Shown piece after piece: positions 1-7,290 of a stretch of DNA of 64,000 bases. The notes beneath the pieces are model-generated. The model was not told where the DNA came from. It saw only the letters and a program-made list of their open reading frames with translations, and ran no database searches. This DNA is from JARKPK01 sp964631235 (GTDB lineage: Bacteria > Planctomycetota > Planctomycetia > Pirellulales > Thermoguttaceae), in contig CAZVZX010000014.1 in the NCBI GenBank assembly GCA_964631235.1, positions 45,305 to 109,304 on the forward strand, read 5' to 3'. The position numbers and the translations under genes were made by a program. How positions within the stretch are numbered: the first letter of the stretch is position 1; each line of letters opens with the position of its first letter.

Positions 1-288
1 CGCGGCAATCGCCAGCAGTGTCACGGTGTAACGCCGCCAATGGCCGAGATTCGCCGGCTGATTATCCGCCGTTCGGCCCTGGAAGAAGGCGATATCGGCG
101 TAGCGAGCCGCGATCGTTGCGGCCACGACGAGCCAGAACAACACATCGAGCGAAGAGAACCAACCATCGCCCAAATCCTGTGCGATGGCGATCAGCACGA
201 TGGCGAGGACGAAATTGCCCAGCAACATCCACACGAGCCGCAACAAACAACCAGCCGGGCCGGCCGGCGCGCGTTCCAAATCAGGCAT
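1..288 (-). CDS. Small membrane protein, N-terminal part (cut by window edge)
   Basis: The reading frame opens at an ATG at 288 and is still open at base 1, giving the first 96 residues. The start is supported by a GGGAGG ribosome binding site five bases upstream. The protein begins MPDLERAPAG and then has a strongly hydrophobic stretch at about residues 16-36 (rich in L, V, I and A), a second at about 45-65, and the start of a third near residue 87, so it is an integral inner-membrane protein. I do not recognise the family and cannot give a function. The codon pattern and the alternation of hydrophobic and polar stretches make it a convincing gene, although it has no complete stop within the window. 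Confidence 0.7.
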   Translation of the reverse strand, partial: MPDLERAPAGPAGCLLRLVWMLLGNFVLAIVLIAIAQDLGDGWFSSLDVLFWLVVAATIAARYADIAFFQGRTADNQPANLGHWRRYTVTLLAIAA

Positions 289-1192
289 CGGAGCCTCCCG
301 CGATTCGAGACAACGTGATCTGAAAAGGCGGATGGCGGCCCGACCATCCCGACAGCCTGCCGCGATGCACCCCGGCACCGCGGTACCCTTAGAACTCGAA
401 TGAGATTGTCTTGATTTCTCCTGTAACGATCGGCAAAGCAAGCCGGCCGCAGCCGCCGCACTCCGCCGAAAAACCGGAGCCGAACCTTTCGACCCGATTG
501 CCCTGGCGCTGCGGACAGCGACGCTGGGGCAGGCTGGGCGGCGAACTGCCGAAATCACTGTATTGCGACACTCGGGCACGCCGGGCCGCCCATTGGCGTC
601 TGGCGTCCGCCCGAGTCGCAAGCGGACGACAGGAAATCTTATCAAGCCACGGGTGTTTGCGAAAGCGGGCCGGCGCGCCCATTGACGGAGAGACGCGGGG
701 CCTTGACTACAGCCCGGCAGCGTAATAAAGAGTTCCGCCCGGTTGCGAAAGCGGCCGATGGCGTGTTGTTCCCATGGGAATCGCCTTCCGTTTTCCGCGG
801 TTCAATTTAGGTGGACCGATTGGGGCAGCCTGGGCATAATAAAGGGATAGGCTGGGGGATGTCCGTCGTCGGCGGTGGCGTTGCGCGTCGGTGCTGCGCG
901 GCGGAGCAAGGCGGAGAATCGGTCGAACCTGGCCGGTGCGGTCGGTTCGTCTCGGAAGCGGGTTTCGTGCGGCTGATCGCGTCGCCGGGCGACAGGATCG
1001 CCAAGGGAACGGAAACAGTGCCGTCGCCCCCGGCCCATTGGGCTTCGCCAAAGCGGGCGATGCGTGTGCCCAAAGATTCGGTGAACTGACGTCAAGATGA
1101 CCTGCGAAGACGAGAGACCCGCTCCCATTGATCGAGGAAATGATTGCCGGGGGAATGAAGAATCCGAGGGTCGTGGTACAGGGAGAAAGCCC
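289..1192. other. Intergenic region, 0.9 kb
   Basis: I see no convincing gene on either strand. The only structure I recognise is a shortened copy of the dispersed ~100-bp repeat at about 722-803. It separates two divergent genes, so both promoters should lie here, but I could not assign clear -35/-10 pairs. Confidence 0.5.
722..803 (-). repeat. Dispersed ~100-bp repeat, copy G (internally deleted)
   Basis: Read on the minus strand this begins with an AACCGCGGAAAACGG box, passes through CATCGGCCGCTTTCGCAA and ends with GGAACTCTTTATTA. These are the head, middle and tail of the repeat family seen best at 22025-22135. The segment between the two GGCCGC boxes is missing, so this is a shortened copy. 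Confidence 0.55.
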
Positions 1193-3485
1193 GTGTTGAG
1201 CCGGCGTTTGTTCGTGCGCGGTTTCGCGTTGCTTGCCGCATGCGTTTTGATCGGCGGTCGCGTTTGGGCCGGTCCGCCCGAAGTGCCGAAGTCGCTGGAG
1301 GATTTGCGCGCGTTAGAGAATCGCGTCCGCGCGGTGGTAGAGAAGGTGACTGCGGCAACGGTCGGCGTCCGCGTCGGCAGCAACAGCGGCAGCGGTGTGA
1401 TCGTCAGCGAAGACGGATTAGTGCTGACCGCCGGTCATGTGGTGGGCAAGCCCGGGCAAGAGGTGGTCTTCCTGTTTGCCGATGGGAAGACCGCCAAGGG
1501 AAAGACCCTGGGGCTTTACGGCAACGCCGATGCGGGGATGATGCGCATTACCGACCCCGGCAAGTGGCCGTATCTGCCGCGCGGCCAATCGCGCGCATTG
1601 CATGTGGGCGCGTGGTGTTTGGCGTTGGGACACCCATTAGGCTTTATGAAGGATCGCCCACCGGTGGTCCGCTTGGGCCGGATTCTTCGGCTGAGCGATA
1701 GCGTCATTCAAACCGACTGCGCGTTGGTCGGTGGCGATTCGGGCGGCCCGCTGTTTGATTTGGAGGGCCGAATTATCGGCATTCACAGCCGCATCGGCAT
1801 GGCGATGGACATCAACATCCACGTGCCGATCGACGTGTTCGTGGACAATTGGGAACGATTGCTCAAGGGCGAGCAATGGCAGGATACGGTGCCGGCGCGC
1901 GAGTGCGACGAGATCAAGTCGCTGTTTGCGGGATTGGTTGCCGAGGCGCGGCGATCGACGGTCCGCGTGCGTTGCGACGGACAAGATAAGGCCCTGGGAA
2001 CGATTGTCGGGCCGGACGGCTGGATTGTTACGAAGGCCAGCGAAGTCTCAGGAAAGATCGTGTGCCGCTTGGCCGACGGTCGCGAATTGGAGGCGAAGGT
2101 GATCGGCGTGTCGCAGGCCTTCGATTTGGCCATGCTGAAGATCGATGCCGTCGATTTGCCCAGCGTGCAATGGAGCAAGCAAGTGCCTCAGGTGGGCCAG
2201 TGGCTGGCGGCCGCGGGCATGGCGGACGATCCGGTTTCCGTCGGGGTGGTGAGCGTCCCCCCGCGTCGGATTCCGCCGAGCAGCGGAGTGCTTGGGATAT
2301 CGCTGAAGACCGACGCCAGTGGACCGCCCCAGATCGAAAAGGTCTTTCCCAACTCTCCGGCGGAGAAGGCGGGATTGAAAGAGAACGACCTTGTGACGCA
2401 CATCGACGGCAAGCCGCTATCCAGTGCCGCCGAGTTGATCGAGGCCGTGCGGTCGCGCCGCCTGGGCGATAACGTTCGGTTGAACGTGCGTCGCGGCGAT
2501 CAGGTGTTGGCTGTTCCGGTCAAGTTGGGCCAAATCGAGACTCCCGGAACGCAGCGGCGCGACGTTCAGAATCGAAGCGGCGTCGGCATCAGCCGGCGGA
2601 ACGACGACTTTCCCGTCGTGCTGCAATACGACATTGTGATGCGTCCGATCGATTGCGGCGGACCGGTCGTTGATCTGAGCGGAAAGGTCGTGGCGATCAA
2701 CATTGCCCGCGGCGGCCGAACCGAAACCTACGGCATTCCGACCTCCGTGTTGCTCGAACAGATGTACGACCTGATGTCGGGGCGTCTGAATCCTGACAAG
2801 CTGGCTGCCGCGAAGGCTGCCGCCGAGAAGGCCGCCCTGGAAAAAGCGGAAAAGGAAAAACAGGCATTGGAAAAACGATTGGCGGAAGAGAAGGCTGCCC
2901 GTGAAAAGGCGGAACAAGAAAAGGCAGCAAAGGAAAAGGCCGAACGAGAGAAAGCGGAGAAGGAAAAGGCGGAAAAGGAAAAGGCCGAAAAAGAGAAAGC
3001 CGAGAAAGAACGGGCGGAGAGGGAGAAGGCCGAAAAGGAAAAGGCCGATCGCGAAAAGGCCGAGAGGGAGAAAGCGGAGAAGGAAAAACAGATGGCCGAA
3101 CAGGCCCAGCGCGAAGCGGCCGAGAAGGCTGCCCGCGAAAAGGCGGAGCAAGAAAAGAAGGTCGAGGAGAAGCGCTTGGCCGAGGAGAAGGCGGCTCGCG
3201 AAAACGCAGAGAAGGAGAAGGCGGAGAAGGAAAAAGCGGAGAAGGAGAAGGCGGAGAAGGAGAAGGCGGAGAAGGAACGGGCTGAAAAGGCCGAGAAGGA
3301 AAAAGCCGAGAAGGAAAAAGCCGACCGCGAAAAAGCGGAGAAGGAGAAAGCCGAGAAGGAGAAGCCGTCGGGCGAGCAGCCGCCGCCGGAGAAGCAANNN
3401 NNNNNNNCGGCCTTCGTCGGTGCCGGGGACGTCGGCAGCGATCCAAACGGGCATGCCGTCGCCGCCGCTGTTGACCATTCGTTAA
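1193..3485 (+). CDS. Exported HtrA-like protease, tandem trypsin folds with PDZ and long charged tail (interrupted by assembly gap)
   Basis: I chose the GTG at 1193, preceded by GGGAGA six bases upstream, because a signal peptide follows directly (VLSRRLFVRGFALLAACV, cleavage after ...RVWA). Trypsin-like domain 1 has an intact triad: His82 in TAGHVV, Asp113 in GNADAG, Ser183 in GGDSGGP. A second trypsin-like domain (about 250-520) is degenerate: Glu284 stands where His should be, Asp311 is kept, and Cys488 replaces the serine in IDCGGP. A PDZ domain (about 360-450) sits inside this second domain, between its Asp and Cys motifs. From about residue 530 the chain is almost only K, E and A in a KAEKEK-type repeat. 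Ten Ns interrupt it at 3398-3407. After the gap one frame stops at 3485 (tail PSSVPGTSAAIQTGMP), while reading straight on reaches 3802 inside the next gene. I favour 3485. Probable role: periplasmic protease or chaperone. Confidence 0.82.
3398..3407. other. Assembly gap (10 N)
   Basis: Ten Ns fall inside the KAEKEK repeat coding region of the protease gene. Repeats of this kind collapse in short-read assemblies, so the true gap length and the reading frame after it are unknown. Confidence 0.99.
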
Positions 3486-3632
3486 ACTCTCCCTCAATTG
3501 GCTTGAAGAAATGGCGATTGATGCTCGAAGAACGATCGCCAAGATGTGACCTCTCACCCGAGAGTCGTCTTCCCGTCATTAGACCGCGGGACGCGTCTTC
3601 CAACAGGTCTTACGTAGCAGTCACGGAATGGC

Positions 3633-4820
3633 ATGACGATGGCCCGCGTTGTTCTCAAGCCTCGGAAGGCGAAGCCGTTTTTCGGGCGGCATCCTTGGGT
3701 TCTTTCGACGGCGGTGGCCCGAGTGGACGGAGCGGTGCTCGATGGCGACGTTGCCGACTTGGTCACTCACGAGGGCAACTTCGTCGCGCGGGGACTGTAT
3801 AACAGCCGCAGCCGCATCCGCATGAGGCTTTTCACCTGGGATCGCGGCGAAGAACTGGACGACCTCTTTTGGCGAACTCGTCTGGAACGGGCCGTTGCGC
3901 TGCGCCGTCTGCTTGGGTACGATTCGGCCGGCGGCGCCGCGAGAATCGTTTTCAGCGAAGGCGACGGGCTGAGCGGCTTGATCGTCGATCGCTACGGTTC
4001 GTATGTGGTCGTGCAACCGACTTCGTTGGGCATGGGGCTGCGGCTGCCGATACTCGTGCCCGCCTTGGTGCAGTTGCTCGCGCCGAAAGGGGTGGTGGTG
4101 CGGTGCGACGAGGGCATGGCTCGGGCCGAAGGAATCGAGTTGGCCGAAGGGCCCTATTGGGGGACGGTGCCTGAGGAACCGGTTGAAATCGAGGAGTACG
4201 GACTGCGGTTTGCCGTCGATTTGATGTCGGGGCACAAGACGGGCTTCTATCTCGATCAGCGCGAGAATCGCCGCCGGGCGGCGCCATTCTTGGCCGGACG
4301 CCGCGTGCTCGACATGTTCTGCTACACCGGCGGCTTCAGCGTGCATGCGGCCGCCGGCGGGGCGCGCGAGGTGCTGGGCATCGATTCGAGCCGCAAGGCG
4401 GTGGAGTTGGCCGAGGCGAATGCGGCGCGCAATGGGCTGCGGCATGTGACATTCGCGTGCGGATCGTGCTTCGAGACGATGGAGGCGATGCGCGATCGTG
4501 GGGAAACGTTCGAAGGCGTCGTCCTCGATCCGCCGAAGTTCGCCCGCGGCGGACGCACGCTCGACGAGGCGCTCCGCGCTTATCACTATCTCAATCGGTT
4601 AGGAGTGGAACTGCTCGCGCCGGGCGGCATTCTCGTTACGTGCAGTTGTTCGGGGCACGTAACGCGGCACGACTTTCAGCAAATGCTCTTGGGCGTGGCG
4701 CAACAGACGCGGCGCGAAATTCAGATTCTCGAACAGCACGGCGCCGCGCCCGATCATCCCACCGCGGCCACCTGCGCAGAGAGCGAGTATCTGAAGTGTT
4801 TCATTTGCCGGGTGTGGTGA
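3633..4820 (+). CDS. rlmI: RlmI-type 23S rRNA (cytosine-C5) methyltransferase
   Basis: At 395 residues it matches the RlmI family length. An N-terminal PUA RNA-binding domain (about 5-70, VVLKPRKAKPFFGRHPW) is followed by a class I SAM-dependent methyltransferase domain. Motif I is LDMFCYTGGFSVHAA (226-240), the acidic ribose ligand is in GIDSSRKA (249-256), motif IV is LDPPKF (298-303), and the cysteine motif TCSCSG (336-341) carries the expected nucleophile. RlmI methylates C1962 of E. coli 23S rRNA in the cytoplasm. Two in-frame ATGs lie six bases apart (3633, 3639) and either could be used. It is convergent with the next gene. The exact target base is inferred from the family. Confidence 0.92.
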   Translation: MTMARVVLKPRKAKPFFGRHPWVLSTAVARVDGAVLDGDVADLVTHEGNFVARGLYNSRSRIRMRLFTWDRGEELDDLFWRTRLERAVALRRLLGYDSAGGAARIVFSEGDGLSGLIVDRYGSYVVVQPTSLGMGLRLPILVPALVQLLAPKGVVVRCDEGMARAEGIELAEGPYWGTVPEEPVEIEEYGLRFAVDLMSGHKTGFYLDQRENRRRAAPFLAGRRVLDMFCYTGGFSVHAAAGGAREVLGIDSSRKAVELAEANAARNGLRHVTFACGSCFETMEAMRDRGETFEGVVLDPPKFARGGRTLDEALRAYHYLNRLGVELLAPGGILVTCSCSGHVTRHDFQQMLLGVAQQTRREIQILEQHGAAPDHPTAATCAESEYLKCFICRVW

Positions 4821-4923
4821 TGGCCGAAATGCCGGCGCGCCGGGTGTGTTGACATCGCGCGGCGGCGACTCGGCCTTCTTGTTGCGATCAACCGTGGCGG
4901 CGCTTCGGGCTTCGCCGCGCCGC

Positions 4924-6447
4924 TCATGCCAGGTTCCCTTCGAACGTCAGCCGATACATGCGGGCGAACGCGCGGAAACGGCGGGCGTCGCCGACGTTGC
5001 CGCAAAACATGATCGGATGGGTGCCGCTGTACATCTCGCAGACGTCGGGCAGGTTGTCCATCTCGACGAGCACCCGCGTGGCGCAACCGCCGGTCGGGGG
5101 CGAGGCAGGCGACTCGATCACGCGTCCCGTTCGGCACACGAGCGTGTTCTTGTCGGTCAGGTACTTGGCCACCAGTACGGGTTCGCCCGGCGTCCATTGC
5201 ACGTCGAGCGCCGGCGTCTTCGGCAGTTGGTGGAAGAAGGGGCGAATCCAAAAGTTCTGCTCTTTTCCCGCCGGGCCGTGCAGCTTGACCGCGCAGGTGC
5301 AATGCGCGCCGAAGTAGCGGTTCTCGCTGGTGTCGAATTCGGGATTGTGCATGAAGCCGGCCCGTTCCAGCAGCCATCGGCCGAGCATTTGAGTCAGGGT
5401 GCCATCAAGGTGATTCTCGCAGCCGCAGGGCACCAGTTCGCCATTGTTCAGCGCGAAGCTGACGCACGGCTTGCGGTGTTTCAATAGCAGGCAGGTGATT
5501 GTGATCGCGTCGGCCTGGTAGCGGCGCATCATTTCGGCCACGGTGCGATGGGCGCGAATGGCATCGAAGAAATAGGCGTCTTCGACATCGACCACGCGAG
5601 CGGCACGCTGTTTGAAAGCCATCGCTTCGCTTTTGAGTGCATCATCGATGGCGATGGCGTCGAAAATGGCGTTGTACTCGTCGGCCGGTGCGGTGATGAT
5701 TTCGACGCCGAGACGCGGCTCGACCACGGCGGCACCGGCGTTGGGGCCGATCCGCAACAGCCGGCTTTGCTGGAGCATCTTCTTGGCGCGAACGGCCAGC
5801 AATCCCCGCTCGATCTCGTCCCAGTTTTCGATCGAGTGAATGTAGTAGAACCCGTCTTGCTTGCGCAGCTCGGCCGGCGGCAGTTGGTGGTTCGAACCAA
5901 CCGGATGGTAAACGATGGCCGTGGGGGCCGCCTCGGTGGCCAATCGCAGTGTCAGCTTTGACAGCGTATTCCAGAAGTTGACGATCAGCACGGCGTCGGG
6001 CGTCGAGGCACGAGTCTCTTCCAACCAGGCCGCTGCTTTGGCCTCTTGATAAATCGCCTCGGGGGCGAACTCCACCTTGACGCCCAAGCGGTCGGCGATC
6101 TTGCGAATCACCTCGGTGAACTTCTCTTGCTGTTTCTCCGGCTCGAACTGATTGCCCGGCCAAGTGAACCAATGGTGCGGCCGCCATGAATCTTCCATTT
6201 GGCCGTCGTTGACCACTTGGGCCGGCGGGAAGAGAAACACGACGCGGACGCGGGCGGGCTCTTTTTCGCGGCGGGCAGGCGGCTTGGCCGCATCGTCGGC
6301 AGCGAACACCGACGAAACCAATCCGCCGGCGCCCAGCGCCCCGCCTACAGCCAGGAATGCGCGACGATCGACGCCCTCGCGGTGGACGGACTGTTGAGAC
6401 GGGGATGAAGCCAACGACTCAAACCGTGCTTCGCACGACTCGCACAT
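4924..6447 (-). CDS. Tat-exported fucose/arabinose isomerase-like protein
   Basis: The 507-residue protein starts at an ATG at 6447, with GGAGG upstream. Near residue 29 it has a twin-arginine motif (DRRAFLAVGG) followed by a hydrophobic Ala/Gly-rich segment ending SVFA, a Tat signal. The mature part resembles L-fucose/L-arabinose isomerase folds. Its second half has the acidic and His/Cys-rich signatures PCVSFALNNGELVPCGCE and HCTCAVKLHG typical of the metal-binding isomerase C-terminal domain. An isomerase fold outside the cytoplasm is unusual, and Tat export would fit a protein folded around a cofactor such as Mn2+. I am sure of the export signal. The fold is a moderate-confidence call and the substrate is unknown. 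An upstream in-frame extension to 6651 has no export signal and is rejected. Confidence 0.75.
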   Translation of the reverse strand: MCESCEARFESLASSPSQQSVHREGVDRRAFLAVGGALGAGGLVSSVFAADDAAKPPARREKEPARVRVVFLFPPAQVVNDGQMEDSWRPHHWFTWPGNQFEPEKQQEKFTEVIRKIADRLGVKVEFAPEAIYQEAKAAAWLEETRASTPDAVLIVNFWNTLSKLTLRLATEAAPTAIVYHPVGSNHQLPPAELRKQDGFYYIHSIENWDEIERGLLAVRAKKMLQQSRLLRIGPNAGAAVVEPRLGVEIITAPADEYNAIFDAIAIDDALKSEAMAFKQRAARVVDVEDAYFFDAIRAHRTVAEMMRRYQADAITITCLLLKHRKPCVSFALNNGELVPCGCENHLDGTLTQMLGRWLLERAGFMHNPEFDTSENRYFGAHCTCAVKLHGPAGKEQNFWIRPFFHQLPKTPALDVQWTPGEPVLVAKYLTDKNTLVCRTGRVIESPASPPTGGCATRVLVEMDNLPDVCEMYSGTHPIMFCGNVGDARRFRAFARMYRLTFEGNLA

Positions 6448-7290
6448 GGGTTTTCCTCCGAATCGGGTTGGCCGGGTAGGCGAGGCGGCCTGATGATGTA
6501 CGACCGCGGCGATTGTCGCCCTGCCGCCGGCCATTCGCCCGACGGAATGAACAGTTCGGCAGAACGGCAGGCGGAAAATCGCGTTCAATGGCCGTGAGTC
6601 TGAGGATGTTACGGCTCGATTATGCGAACTTGCGACGAGCATGTCAAACAAAAACGTGCGTGCCTCGCGGGAAATCGAGTCGGCATCGGTTCACGACCAA
6701 CCGATGGAATGATCATCTTCCGCGAGGTTGTCAGGGGCAGCCCGGGGCGGGCGGGTTGGTTTCAGATGTTTCCAACGGTCTCTCGTCTGCGGCGAGAAAC
6801 GCACTTGGTTCCCGATTGCTTGCGGTTCGGTGTCATTGGTGCATTCCCGTTTCTGTGGGCCTAAAGTCGCTGGAAGATTGCCAAGGCCGCCATGCTCAGG
6901 TTATGCTGATAGAAAGGCACAAGGGCGGTTGGTGCCGCCCGCTTTTTGCAGCGCGTCGGCGGTGCAGGTCTGTTCTTTTCGGCAATCGGTCGGTTCGACC
7001 AATACTTCCATCGGGGCAAGGTGCCGCATCGGCATCGATGCTCAAAAAGCGCATCGGGCGGGCGCATGCCGGACCTCAACGCCGTCGCCGAGTGGCTTTT
7101 CGCGAAACGAATCGATCGTTCGTTTCGGGGGCGCTTCGTCAGAGTCGCAATCGTCTGAAAGGGGAGTGCTGTTCGGGTTCGCGCGTCGCGGGCGGGCGCA
7201 CGGGCGGAGAAGTCGATCTTTGTTCGATTGGTGGTTTGTCGTGGGTTGCGACGCGAGCCGTACCGCAAAGGGGCGCAACAGCGTTGGCCG
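6448..7290. other. Intergenic region, 0.84 kb
   Basis: This lies between divergent genes. No gene-like frame is supported. It contains one clear inverted repeat (7103-7127) and otherwise nothing I can name. Confidence 0.5.
7103..7127. promoter_or_regulatory. 9-bp inverted repeat upstream of the kinase gene
   Basis: CGAAACGAA (7103-7111) is mirrored by TTCGTTTCG (7119-7127) across a 7-base spacer. The arms match perfectly. It lies about 165 bases before the kinase start. It could be a dimeric repressor site or an RNA hairpin; no T-run follows, so an intrinsic terminator is unlikely. Confidence 0.4.

Noticed and set aside
2417..3603. Long minus-strand frames opposite the charged tail of the protease
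   Set aside because: They are Leu/Phe/Ser repeats, the exact antisense of the KAEKEK coding repeat, and run through the N gap.
3398..3802. Reading the protease straight through the gap to a stop at 3802
   Set aside because: That reading has no low-complexity or family character, overlaps the RlmI gene by about 170 bases, and depends on a gap whose length is unknown.
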